A stretch of 23,307 nt of DNA. Source: CAZKCK01 sp964552325 (GTDB lineage: Bacteria > Bacteroidota > Bacteroidia > Bacteroidales > TTA-H9). The DNA is taken from contig CAZKHA010000042.1 of the NCBI GenBank assembly GCA_964552325.1, positions 1 through 23,307 of the forward strand, given 5' to 3'. Made by a program: the position numbers and the translations under genes. Below the pieces are notes generated by a model. The model did no database searches. It saw nothing but the letters and a program-made list of their open reading frames with translations, and was not told the origin of the DNA. This document shows positions 7,050 through 14,721 of this stretch, piece after piece (within the stretch, counting starts at the first letter, position 1; every line of letters starts with the position of its first letter).

Positions 7050-7259
7050 ATGACCATGTTATCGAGTATATTTCTTGGATTTATCGGGACACCCGAAATT
7101 ATTGTTATAGTTGTTGTGGTTTTGCTCCTTTTTGGTGGCAAAAAAATCCCCGAACTCATGCAAGGCCTTGGCAAGGGCGTTAAGAGCTTTAAAGATGGCA
7201 TGAATGGCTCCGACGATCCAAGCAAAAAAGACAGTACCATTAAACCAGAGAAACAATAA
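7050..7259 (+). CDS. tatA: Sec-independent protein translocase TatA/E
   Basis: A 69-residue pore-type subunit of the twin-arginine translocon, which exports folded proteins, often cofactor-containing redox enzymes. It has the single N-terminal membrane helix (about residues 14-28, starting TPEIIVIV), the hinge F28-G29-G30, an amphipathic helix (KKIPELMQGLGKGVKSFKDG, 31-50) and a short charged tail. This is TatA-like rather than the longer TatB. Two nearby ATGs (7050, 7056) are both possible starts; the earlier is used here. No tatC lies in the window. mobA follows 23 bases downstream, probably in the same transcript. Confidence 0.93.
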   Translation: MTMLSSIFLGFIGTPEIIVIVVVVLLLFGGKKIPELMQGLGKGVKSFKDGMNGSDDPSKKDSTIKPEKQ

Positions 7260-7282
7260 AGCAACGGTATTAATACGTAGCT

Positions 7283-7888
7283 TTGAATATAAAAGCAACT
7301 GGAATTCTGCTTGCTGGAGGTAAAAGCAGGCGTATGGGCACTGATAAGGGTCTCGTTTTATTGAACGAAAAGCCATTGTATTCATATGCCCTTTCGGTTT
7401 TGGAACATTGCTGCTCAGAAATACTAATCGCTGGTTCAAGCGGAAAGCTATACAATACTTCTTATCAAGTTGTTATGGACGTTTATGCTGAGCAGGGGCC
7501 TGCTGCAGGCATTCATGCTGCCTTACAAGCGGCTACCAATCAAATATGTATTGTTCTTTCGGTTGATTTGCCATTTGTGGATCCTATTTTACTCAACCAC
7601 ATGCTGAATAATCTTGGTGATTCGATGGCTGTGGCGCCTGTTCATGCCGATGGCAAAGTAGAACCCTTATGTGCGGTTTACCACAAAAGCTGTATTCCGG
7701 CATTTGAAAAGGCCCTCACCTTAGACCATAATAAGATACTTGACATACTTAATAGCGTAAATTTTAAACAGTTACACCTTTTTAACGAAAACGAAAACGT
7801 TTTAAATAAGGCCTTTACCAATATAAATACGCCCGAAGACTTAGCCCAAGCCCAAGCATTTTTTAAGGTGAATGCAAAAAAGACCTAA
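7283..7888 (+). CDS. mobA: Molybdenum cofactor guanylyltransferase
   Basis: MobA attaches GMP to molybdopterin to form the bis-MGD or MGD cofactor of periplasmic and cytoplasmic molybdoenzymes. The 201-residue protein shows the nucleotidyltransferase signature LAGGKSRRMGTDKG at 10-23, the metal-binding aspartate in SVDLPF (D95) and a late EPLCAVY segment. Start choice: the in-frame stop just upstream and the position of the signature leave TTG 7283 as the only usable codon, since the first ATG lies inside the motif. The TTG also falls within TAGCTTTG, a -7-like string with no upstream partner, which I treat as chance. Pairing with tatA is functionally sensible because many molybdoenzymes are Tat substrates. 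Confidence 0.9.
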   Translation: MNIKATGILLAGGKSRRMGTDKGLVLLNEKPLYSYALSVLEHCCSEILIAGSSGKLYNTSYQVVMDVYAEQGPAAGIHAALQAATNQICIVLSVDLPFVDPILLNHMLNNLGDSMAVAPVHADGKVEPLCAVYHKSCIPAFEKALTLDHNKILDILNSVNFKQLHLFNENENVLNKAFTNINTPEDLAQAQAFFKVNAKKT

Positions 7889-7972
7889 CACAAATTTGTT
7901 TGTTTTTCAATTAATTGCGTCCATTTCGACAAGAATCGTGCGCATATTCCAATGTTTTAACGAAAAATAAAA

Positions 7973-7980
7973 TAATTTTG
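7973..7980 (+). promoter_or_regulatory. -7 element for the sprE/porW gene
   Basis: TAATTTTG matches TAnnTTTG, 22 bases ahead of the TTG start codon at 8003. No clear TTG is seen upstream at the usual distance. The position supports a start of translation at 8003 with a leader of about 17 bases. Confidence 0.5.
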
Positions 7981-8002
7981 CAGTTATTGAGTTAATATTC
8001 CG

Positions 8003-10705
8003 TTGAAACGCCATAGTACACGATTGAAAACACACCTCCGCACCCTCATCCGCTTCGGTATCTTTATCGCAGCGTTCTCTTTTATTTTGGCAGCATGCTC
8101 GCCAAAGAAGAATACGTTTTTTAGCCGCGCATACAATAATCTTACGGCACATTACAATGCGTGGTGGAATGGAAATGAGAGCCTTAAGGAAGGCATTGCC
8201 GATTTGGAACGCTCTAGCAAGGACAATTTCACTCAAATGCTACCCGTGTTTAAGCTAGGAAGCAAGAAAGAACTAAGCGCCATCAGCTCCAAAGCAGACA
8301 GGGCCATCGAAAAGGCCTCCATTGTTATACAGCGCCATTCAATGGTTTTCAACAAAAAGGAACAGAACAAATGGATTGACGATAGCTACCTGATGATTGG
8401 TAAAGCTTATTTCTACAAACAAGATTACAATGGTGCCCGGCGAACTTTTGAGTTTATCCAAAACAAATACAAAGATTCGCCCCTCATTGACGAAACTACG
8501 CTTTGGTTAGCTCTTACCAATGTGCAAACAGCCCAATATGCCAAGGCCGAAACCGAATTAGGCAAATTTAAGGCTTCGATGGCAAAAACCCCCAAGCCAC
8601 GCCGGCTGAACCTGTTCTATAACAAGATATACGCTGAATTCTTTCTAAAACAAGACAAAGGCGATTTTGCCCGCCCCTATTTATTAACAGGCTTACAACT
8701 TGCAACAAATAAAACGGATAAAACACGCATATTATACATTTTGGCTCAACTGTATCAAAAAGATGGCGACCTAGCACAAGCTACTGAATATTATAGGCGA
8801 GTAGTAAAGAAGAACCCAAGGTACGATATGGTATTTAGTGCTTTGATAAGTATTGCCAAGTGTTTTGATGCAAGTTCGGGCGATAGCCGATCAATTGTTA
8901 GGACCCTTGAAAATATGCTTGATGATATTAAAAACAAGGAATATAAAGACCAGATTTACTATGCACTTTCAGAAGTTTACCTTAAACAAGATAGCGTAAA
9001 CCGTGGCATTGAATACCTAAGGTTATCAGTTGCGGCAAGTAAAGGCAACGATTTCCAGCGTTCGCATTCAGCATTAACCCTTGCTGATTTATATTTTCAA
9101 AGACCTGATTACCAATCATCGCAAGCTTATTATGATACAGCCTTGCAAGCTCTACCACGCGAAAACCTGAATTATGAACCCTTGCAAACTAAAACCAAGA
9201 TATTGACTGAACTGGTTCAAAACCTGGTAGTTATTCAAACTGAAGATAGCCTGCAAAAACTAGCTGGCATGCCAGAAGCCGAAAGGAATAAGATTATTGA
9301 CAAAATAATTGCCAAGATAGCCGAAGAAGAAGAAAAGAAGCGCCAATTGGAGGCGGCCAGACAAAACGACATTAACAGTGTAAACCAACTTCGTAACGAT
9401 AATATTGGTGGCATGAACAAGGGCGGTGGCTGGTATTTTTACAACCCTAGTTCGGTGAGCTTTGGCTTTACGGAATTTACGAAAAAATGGGGTAGCCGTA
9501 AACTTGAGGACTTATGGCGTTTGAGCAATAAACAAATTATTGAATTTGAGGAGGTTGCTGACGGAGAAACAATACCTGGTGATAGTATTGCTGGTGATAG
9601 CACTATAGCTAGAAGATCAACCGACCCAAAAAAACGGGAGACCTATATACAGGACCTACCACTTACACCTAAGGCTATTGAAGAAAGCAACAAAAGTATA
9701 AAGGACGCCCTTTTTAATGCAGCCTTTATCTATCGCGAAGGCTTAAAAGACTTTCAAAACTCAGCAGCAAGTTTCGAGAGCCTTGTGGAACGCTTCCCCG
9801 ATACGGCACAAAACCCAAATTTGCTAATTGCCTGTTATCAGCTTGTGCTTATCCATCAAAAACTTGAAAACCCTGAGAAGGTGGAGTTTTACAAAAGCAT
9901 CATCTTAAAAGATTATCCGGATACCGATTATGCAAAAATTCTAACCGACCCAGACTATAACCAAGAAATTGAACGAAAAAAAAACCTTGTTCACAACTTT
10001 TACGAGCAATCGTATGAGGCCTATAAATCAGGGCAGTACTACCTTGCCTTGATGAATTGCGACGATGCCCGCAAAAAATTTAGCAGCGATCCATTGATGC
10101 CAAAGTTCGATTTCTTACGTGCTCTGGCCATCGCAAAGGTTGACATTGTTGATTCAATGGTAACCAATCTTAAGTATGTTATCAAAAAATATCCAACCAG
10201 CGAGGTAACACCCAGGGCGCAAAAAATCTTGGAATTGCTCGCCAAATCGAATCCAGAAATGGCTAAAAAACTTGACCTGAAAAACCTTGCTGTTGAGGAG
10301 CCCAAGGCCGAGGATACCCTAAAGACTATATATATCAGTAACTTGACTGACAAACACTACTTCATTTTAAAAGTGAACTCAAACGAAGTGGATGTAAATG
10401 CACTAAAAATACGTTTATCGGATTTTAACGCCAAAGAGCACGTTATTGATAACTATACTATTTCGAGCATTCTATTTAACACAACTGACCAATTGGTGAG
10501 CGTCGGCATTATGCCATCAAGCGAAAAAGCGCTGGAGTATTATGATCAAATAATTGACAACCAGTATATAATGGCTGGGATTACCAATCAGCAATACACC
10601 ATTTTTGTAATATCCGCAGTTAACTACCCCCTGCTGTATCAGAACAAAGATTTAGACAAGTATATGTTGTTCTTTAACAAAGAATACTTGAAAGGACGCA
10701 AATAA
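8003..10705 (+). CDS. sprE: Type IX secretion system lipoprotein SprE/PorW (TPR protein)
   Basis: SprE (Flavobacterium, gliding) and PorW (Porphyromonas) are outer-membrane-associated TPR lipoproteins needed for type IX secretion. The 900-residue product has a basic N-terminus, a hydrophobic stretch and the lipobox LAAC at 29-32, so it should be acylated on C32. TPR-type helical pairs fill about 80-400, for example AYFYKQDYNGARRTFEFI. A charged coiled-coil stretch at about 431-468 precedes the family hallmark: GGGWYFYNP near 474, then the WGSRKLEDLWRLSNKQ segment. More TPR-like repeats lie at about 570-750, and a mixed alpha/beta C-terminal region follows. The start is TTG: no ATG occurs before the lipobox. 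It precedes the bactofilin-AtpZ genes, an order I associate with this phylum. Confidence 0.88.
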   Translation: MKRHSTRLKTHLRTLIRFGIFIAAFSFILAACSPKKNTFFSRAYNNLTAHYNAWWNGNESLKEGIADLERSSKDNFTQMLPVFKLGSKKELSAISSKADRAIEKASIVIQRHSMVFNKKEQNKWIDDSYLMIGKAYFYKQDYNGARRTFEFIQNKYKDSPLIDETTLWLALTNVQTAQYAKAETELGKFKASMAKTPKPRRLNLFYNKIYAEFFLKQDKGDFARPYLLTGLQLATNKTDKTRILYILAQLYQKDGDLAQATEYYRRVVKKNPRYDMVFSALISIAKCFDASSGDSRSIVRTLENMLDDIKNKEYKDQIYYALSEVYLKQDSVNRGIEYLRLSVAASKGNDFQRSHSALTLADLYFQRPDYQSSQAYYDTALQALPRENLNYEPLQTKTKILTELVQNLVVIQTEDSLQKLAGMPEAERNKIIDKIIAKIAEEEEKKRQLEAARQNDINSVNQLRNDNIGGMNKGGGWYFYNPSSVSFGFTEFTKKWGSRKLEDLWRLSNKQIIEFEEVADGETIPGDSIAGDSTIARRSTDPKKRETYIQDLPLTPKAIEESNKSIKDALFNAAFIYREGLKDFQNSAASFESLVERFPDTAQNPNLLIACYQLVLIHQKLENPEKVEFYKSIILKDYPDTDYAKILTDPDYNQEIERKKNLVHNFYEQSYEAYKSGQYYLALMNCDDARKKFSSDPLMPKFDFLRALAIAKVDIVDSMVTNLKYVIKKYPTSEVTPRAQKILELLAKSNPEMAKKLDLKNLAVEEPKAEDTLKTIYISNLTDKHYFILKVNSNEVDVNALKIRLSDFNAKEHVIDNYTISSILFNTTDQLVSVGIMPSSEKALEYYDQIIDNQYIMAGITNQQYTIFVISAVNYPLLYQNKDLDKYMLFFNKEYLKGRK

Positions 10706-10717
10706 AGCATCAATTTT

Positions 10718-10748
10718 TTGCAAATTGAACCATTTAAGTGTAACTTTG
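10718..10748 (+). promoter_or_regulatory. Promoter of the bactofilin-atpZ-atpI-PTPS operon
   Basis: TTG at 10718-10720, a 20-base spacer and TAACTTTG at 10741-10748, with the bactofilin ATG 20 bases further on. It lies directly after the stop of the sprE/porW gene, so the operon can be transcribed independently of it. Confidence 0.75.
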
Positions 10749-10768
10749 GCAGGTAAACCAATCAAACT

Positions 10769-11134
10769 ATGGCTAAACCCATCATAACCGAAACACCCTC
10801 CATCAACATTATTGGTCCTTCAACATCTATTGAAGGGTCGGTTATTTGCAATGGAGACATCCGAATTGAAGGCTCTTTAAAAGGATCTATTGATTGCAAG
10901 GGCAAAATTGTAATTGGCGAAACTGGATTTGTTGAAGGGACTATCATTTGCCGCAATGCAGATTTTTCTGGAAAAATTAAAGCAGAAGTAACTGTTAACG
11001 AGCTACTTGTTTTAAAATCAACGGTAATCATCGAAGGCGATATTACCATTGGAAAGCTGGCAATTGAACCTGGAGCTCAATTCAGGGGAAAATGTACCAT
11101 GGATATTCCTTCTTTCCCAGCACCCGAAATTTAG
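10769..11134 (+). CDS. Bactofilin (polymer-forming cytoskeletal protein)
   Basis: Bactofilins polymerise without nucleotide into filaments that scaffold cell-envelope enzymes. The 121-residue protein is almost entirely the beta-helical core: short repeated strands with glycines, seen as ISIEGSV-like, IRIEGSLKGSI, IVIGETGFVEGTI and VIIEGDITIG units between about residues 15 and 112. Short disordered ends flank the core, and the C-terminus is proline-rich. There is no signal peptide or membrane segment. atpZ starts 4 bases after its stop, showing tight co-expression. The gene has its own promoter behind sprE/porW. Confidence 0.93.
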   Translation: MAKPIITETPSINIIGPSTSIEGSVICNGDIRIEGSLKGSIDCKGKIVIGETGFVEGTIICRNADFSGKIKAEVTVNELLVLKSTVIIEGDITIGKLAIEPGAQFRGKCTMDIPSFPAPEI

Positions 11135-11138
11135 CTAA

Positions 11139-11399
11139 ATGGCCGCTAAAGATACCGATCGGCCAAAAACACTTTTCAACTACGGAAGGTATTCTGGAAT
11201 GGCATTCCAAATGCTGGCTATCATTTTATTAGGTGTCTTTGGTGGGGTTAAGCTCGACAAATGGTTGGAATTATCATTTCCAGTATTTACCCTACTGTTG
11301 TCAGTTTTAAGTGTTATATTATCTATTTATCAAGCTGTTAGAGAATTACTTAAGATCACTTCTTCCAAGTCGAACCACAAAAAAGATGCAAGCAAATGA
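11139..11399 (+). CDS. atpZ: AtpZ/AtpI family protein (F-ATPase-associated)
   Basis: An 86-residue inner-membrane protein with two helices (about 22-38 and 47-67) and a basic tail. The motif Y-x-G-x3-Q-M followed by GGVKLDKW at 35-42, a proline at 48 and an IYQAVREL end is typical of the AtpZ group found beside F-type ATP synthase genes, proposed to help rotor assembly or divalent cation supply. No ATP synthase subunit gene follows in this window. Its stop overlaps the ATG of the next gene by four bases (ATGA). Confidence 0.85.
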   Translation: MAAKDTDRPKTLFNYGRYSGMAFQMLAIILLGVFGGVKLDKWLELSFPVFTLLLSVLSVILSIYQAVRELLKITSSKSNHKKDASK

Positions 11400-11791
11400 A
11401 CCAAGAATTCAAAACATTTTTTCGTAAACTCACCATTTTTTCAGCCATCATAGCCGCCTTGGCCACTATACTCTTCTTTATGCTTCCTGTGGGAATGGTT
11501 ACCCAAGCTATGCCGTTTATTCTATTGTTTTTTATGGCTCATACCCTGCTCTTTCATAGAATGGCCACCAAAGTAATTGAAAAAAACTTACGGAGGTTTA
11601 CCAATTTTTATATGATTAGCACCATAGCCCGGCTGTTCCTGTTTTTGGTTATTATCGTCCTCTATGGCCTCTTGAATCCAAAAGACGCCAAATACTTTAT
11701 TGTTTGCTTTTTTGTATTCTATGCCTTATATACATTCTTTGAATTATACCATATTTTGCCTCAACTTCGTCAAAATCAACCCAAAACATGA
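11396..11791 (+). CDS. Four-helix membrane protein, AtpI-like
   Basis: A 131-residue hydrophobic protein with four predicted membrane helices at about 12-32, 38-58, 72-95 and 100-122. Between helices two and three is a basic loop (RMATKVIEKNLRRF). This layout, and the position directly after atpZ, suggests the AtpI (ATP synthase chain I) role in c-ring assembly; sequence alone is not decisive, so the identity is inferred. It overlaps both neighbours by four bases, making this the centre of a coupled trio with atpZ and the PTPS-like gene. Confidence 0.75.
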   Translation: MNQEFKTFFRKLTIFSAIIAALATILFFMLPVGMVTQAMPFILLFFMAHTLLFHRMATKVIEKNLRRFTNFYMISTIARLFLFLVIIVLYGLLNPKDAKYFIVCFFVFYALYTFFELYHILPQLRQNQPKT

Positions 11792-12198
11792 TTCACATTA
11801 CACGCAGGGAGCGTTTTAACGCGGCTCATCGGCTTTTTAGGAGCGAACTGAGTGATGAGGAAAACCTGGAAATCTTTGGAAAATGCAGTAACCCAAATTG
11901 GCATGGGCACAACTATATCTTGTTGGTTACCGTAAAAGGCGAGATCGACCCTTCAACTGGGTTCTTAATAAACCTCAAAAGCTTAAGTAAGCTGATTCGT
12001 GAACTCATCATCGAAAAACTTGACCATAAAAACCTTAACCTAGAAGTTGATTTTATGCAGGGCAAATTTACAACTACCGAACTATTGGCCATTGGCATTT
12101 GGGATCAATTGATAAAACCCATTAGAGACCTAGGAGCCGATTTGCATAAAATAAGGTTAGAAGAAACTGAAAACAATTTTGTTGAATATTTTGGATAA
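11788..12198 (+). CDS. 6-pyruvoyl-tetrahydropterin synthase / 6-carboxytetrahydropterin synthase-like
   Basis: A 136-residue enzyme of the PTPS/QueD family, acting on 7,8-dihydroneopterin triphosphate. Zinc ligands H14 (FNAAHRL), H39 and H41 (WHGH) are present, with the catalytic cysteine C33, the pair D79-H80 in LDHKNLNL, and glutamate 126 in LEETENN that binds the pterin. The cysteine motif is C-x5-H-G-H, with GKCSNPNWHGHNY close to the animal PTPS sequence, whereas typical QueD has C-x3-H-G-H. It may therefore make 6-pyruvoyl-tetrahydropterin (the biopterin branch) rather than, or besides, the queuosine intermediate. It overlaps the AtpI-like gene by four bases; folE follows 64 bases later and supplies its substrate. 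Confidence 0.88.
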   Translation: MIHITRRERFNAAHRLFRSELSDEENLEIFGKCSNPNWHGHNYILLVTVKGEIDPSTGFLINLKSLSKLIRELIIEKLDHKNLNLEVDFMQGKFTTTELLAIGIWDQLIKPIRDLGADLHKIRLEETENNFVEYFG

Positions 12199-12262
12199 AA
12201 CCCTAAACAAAATTATATAACTGTTTGTTAGAGTTTAAATTATTGTTTATAAATACGAAACC

Positions 12263-12907
12263 ATGCACGATGAAAAATATATCCACGATATGATCGAGGA
12301 AAACACCCTTGAAGGGTATAAAAAAGTTGACAACTACAATTACGAAACCATTGACAAATTGGCATACCATTACCGTGAGATTTTAAATTTGATTGGCGAA
12401 GACAACAAACGTGAAGGCTTGCTTGATACCCCCGTAAGAGTGGCAAAATCAATCCAATTTTTAACGCATGGCTATGACCTTGATCCTGAACAGATTTTGC
12501 TTTCCGCAAGGTTTAAGGAGGATTATCGTCAAATGGTAATCGTAAAAGACATTGAAATTTACTCAATGTGCGAACACCATATGATACCGTTTATTGGTAA
12601 AGCACATGTAGCCTATATACCAAATGGTTACATTACAGGCTTAAGCAAGATTGCACGCGTGGTAGATGCCTTTGCACGCAGGTTGCAGGTACAGGAACGC
12701 CTAACCACTCAAATTAAAGATTGCATTCAAAAAACGCTTGATCCCCTTGGCGTTGCGGTGGTTATAGAGGCAAAGCATTTGTGTATGGCTATGCGAGGTG
12801 TTCAAAAACAAAATTCAGTTACCACTACCTCCGATTTTACAGGTGCTTTTACACGAAAAGAAACACGCGAAGAATTTATTCATCTAATTGGCTCAAAACT
12901 TGCATAA
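12263..12907 (+). CDS. folE: GTP cyclohydrolase I
   Basis: FolE converts GTP to 7,8-dihydroneopterin triphosphate, the entry point for folate, queuosine and biopterin. The 214-residue protein has all zinc ligands and catalytic residues: SMCEHHMIPF with C103, H105 and H106, and HLCMAMRG with C174. GLSKIARVVDAFARRLQVQE at 126-145 and the GVQKQNSVTTTS loop are family hallmarks. It is a type IA enzyme. The N-terminus carries about 25 extra acidic residues. The 64-base gap from the PTPS-like gene has no clear promoter, so read-through from the operon upstream is likely. Confidence 0.96.
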   Translation: MHDEKYIHDMIEENTLEGYKKVDNYNYETIDKLAYHYREILNLIGEDNKREGLLDTPVRVAKSIQFLTHGYDLDPEQILLSARFKEDYRQMVIVKDIEIYSMCEHHMIPFIGKAHVAYIPNGYITGLSKIARVVDAFARRLQVQERLTTQIKDCIQKTLDPLGVAVVIEAKHLCMAMRGVQKQNSVTTTSDFTGAFTRKETREEFIHLIGSKLA

Positions 12908-12943
12908 CAAAACCAAGTTTTTTTTAAATCATTTTAACACACT

Positions 12944-13666
12944 ATGAATCAGCAAAATAATTTATTTGGATTTACAACCCAACAAGAACACGCCAGCCTC
13001 GCACGTACTTTTTTGGCAGGCGTTTTTGGCTGGATGACCCTTGCCATGGCCATTACTGCGTTTACGGCATGGTCGTTTGCATCAAACATTGAATTACTGG
13101 GCTTGCTTTTTAAACCTACTGGAGGGCTTAATCTCCTTGGATGGATTGTTATGTTAGCACCTTTTGGATTTGTTTTACTTATAAATTTTGGATTCCAACG
13201 GTTTTCGGCCTTAACGCTCAGCATTTTATTCGGGATTTATTCTGTACTGATGGGCATGAGCTTGAGTTTCATTTTTATAGCTTATTCCTTGCCTTCTATT
13301 GCTAAAACCTTCGTTATTACGGCCGGTATGTTTGGCACCATGGCCGTTATGGGATATACTACTAAGGCCGACTTGTCGCGCTTTGGCAGTATTTTGATGA
13401 TGGCCCTGGTGGGTTTAATAATAGCAAGTTTGGTAAACATGTTTATGCAAAGCGGAACAATTGATTACATCATAAGCTTTGCAGGTGTGGTGATTTTTAC
13501 GGGACTTACTGCTTGGGATGTACAAAAACTAAAGCGTATTGGCAGTGAAGCTGGACTGAATGGCGAAATGGCCAAAAAGCTTACTATCCTAGGCGCTCTA
13601 ACACTATACCTCGACTTTGTGAATTTATTCTTATTTTTGCTGCGATTTTTTGGCAACAGAAAATAA
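12944..13666 (+). CDS. Bax inhibitor-1/YccA family membrane protein
   Basis: A 240-residue inner-membrane protein with seven hydrophobic helices. Conserved features are FTGLTAWDVQKLK near 187-199 and ALTLYLDFVNLFLFLLRFFG near 218-237. The aspartates in these two segments correspond to the pair that senses pH in the calcium-leak channel YetJ of Bacillus. The family includes YccA, an FtsH modulator, and YbhL; which role applies here cannot be told. The gene starts 36 bases after folE; a weak hairpin (AAAAC/GTTTT followed by Ts) lies between them. Confidence 0.93.
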   Translation: MNQQNNLFGFTTQQEHASLARTFLAGVFGWMTLAMAITAFTAWSFASNIELLGLLFKPTGGLNLLGWIVMLAPFGFVLLINFGFQRFSALTLSILFGIYSVLMGMSLSFIFIAYSLPSIAKTFVITAGMFGTMAVMGYTTKADLSRFGSILMMALVGLIIASLVNMFMQSGTIDYIISFAGVVIFTGLTAWDVQKLKRIGSEAGLNGEMAKKLTILGALTLYLDFVNLFLFLLRFFGNRK

Positions 13667-13688
13667 TTGTTTTGAAATTAAGGGTTTT

Positions 13689-13704
13689 AGAACAATCATG
13701 TTCT
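13689..13704. promoter_or_regulatory. Inverted repeat upstream of fabD
   Basis: AGAACA-ATCA-TGTTCT, perfect six-base arms. A near-consensus -7 string with one extra base (TAAGTTTTG) follows at 13713-13721. The repeat would lie at about the upstream promoter position and could be an operator for fabD. A short repeat by chance is the alternative. Confidence 0.35.
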
Positions 13705-13759
13705 GAATACTTTAAGTTTTGCCGTTGAAATTAACTAATAGCACCACCAATTCCTATTT

Positions 13760-14635
13760 ATGAAGGCATACGTATTTCCGGGCCAAGGGGCACAGTTTCC
13801 GGGCATGGGTAAAGATTTATACGAAAAATCGTCCATCGCCCGCGAACTTTTTGACAAAGCAAATCATATACTTGGCTTCCGTATTACTGATATTATGTTC
13901 GAAGGTACTGAAGAAGACCTTCGCCAAACCAAAGTTACTCAGCCAGCTGTATTCTTACACTCGGTAATTTTGGCTCGCACCCTCCAAGATTTTAAACCCG
14001 ATATGGTTGCTGGCCATTCTCTTGGCGAGTTTTCAGCCCTAGTTGCCAATAAGGTTCTTACATTTGAAGATGGGCTTAAACTTGTTTATGCACGTGCCAT
14101 GGCCATGCAAAAAGCTTGTGAAGCAAACCCTTCAACAATGGCTGCAATTCTTGGCCTAGATGATGAAGTTGTTGAAAAAGTTTGTAAATCAATCCTTAAC
14201 GAGATTGTTGTACCGGCCAATTACAATAGTCCTGGTCAATTGGTAATTTCTGGAAGTAATGCAGGTATTGAATTAGCATGTGAAAAACTTAAAGAAGCTG
14301 GTGCAAAAAGAGCCCTACCGCTTAAAGTTGGCGGAGCTTTTCACTCGCCCCTAATGGAACCAGCCCGGGTCGAATTAGCCGATGCCATAAACAACACCAA
14401 GTTTATTAAAGGTATTTGCCCTATTTATCAAAATGTTACTGCCCAATCGGTAACCGATCCCGAAATTATTAAGGTTAACTTAGTAAAACAGTTAACAGCA
14501 CCCGTACGCTGGACCCAAATCATGCAGAATATAATTGCCGATGGTGCAAAAACGTTTGTTGAAGTTGGCCCAGGCAGCGTATTGCAAGGTTTAGTAAAGA
14601 AGGTGAATAAGGAAATTGAAGCCCTAAGTGCTTAG
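13760..14635 (+). CDS. fabD: Malonyl-CoA:ACP transacylase
   Basis: FabD loads malonyl onto acyl carrier protein for fatty acid synthesis in the cytoplasm. The 291-residue protein has the oxyanion motif GQGAQ at 8-12, the nucleophile S87 in GHSLGE, the malonate-binding R112 in YARAMAM, the catalytic H195 in GGAFHSPLM and the late GPGSVLQGLVKK segment. Length is close to the E. coli enzyme, slightly shorter. It stands alone, without fabH, fabG or acpP, and ends 12 bases before a strong terminator. Confidence 0.96.
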   Translation: MKAYVFPGQGAQFPGMGKDLYEKSSIARELFDKANHILGFRITDIMFEGTEEDLRQTKVTQPAVFLHSVILARTLQDFKPDMVAGHSLGEFSALVANKVLTFEDGLKLVYARAMAMQKACEANPSTMAAILGLDDEVVEKVCKSILNEIVVPANYNSPGQLVISGSNAGIELACEKLKEAGAKRALPLKVGGAFHSPLMEPARVELADAINNTKFIKGICPIYQNVTAQSVTDPEIIKVNLVKQLTAPVRWTQIMQNIIADGAKTFVEVGPGSVLQGLVKKVNKEIEALSA

Positions 14636-14647
14636 CAATTAAGCTAT

Positions 14648-14693
14648 ATAACTAAAAAGCCGATCAAAGAATGGTCGGCTTTTTTAGTTATGT
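14648..14693. terminator. Bidirectional terminator between fabD and rfbB
   Basis: AAAAAGCCGATC (14654-14665) pairs with GGTCGGCTTTTTT (14673-14685) around the loop AAAGAAT. A-rich and T-rich flanks (ACTAAAAA and TTTTTTAGT) extend the pairing. The T-runs on both strands let it end fabD from the left and rfbB from the right. Confidence 0.85.
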
Positions 14694-14721
14694 TGTTACG
14701 AATACTACAATCCTAATTACA

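Noticed and set aside
7059..7439. Leftward 126-codon frame across tatA and mobA
   Set aside because: Antisense shadow of two well-supported genes; no motif or promoter.
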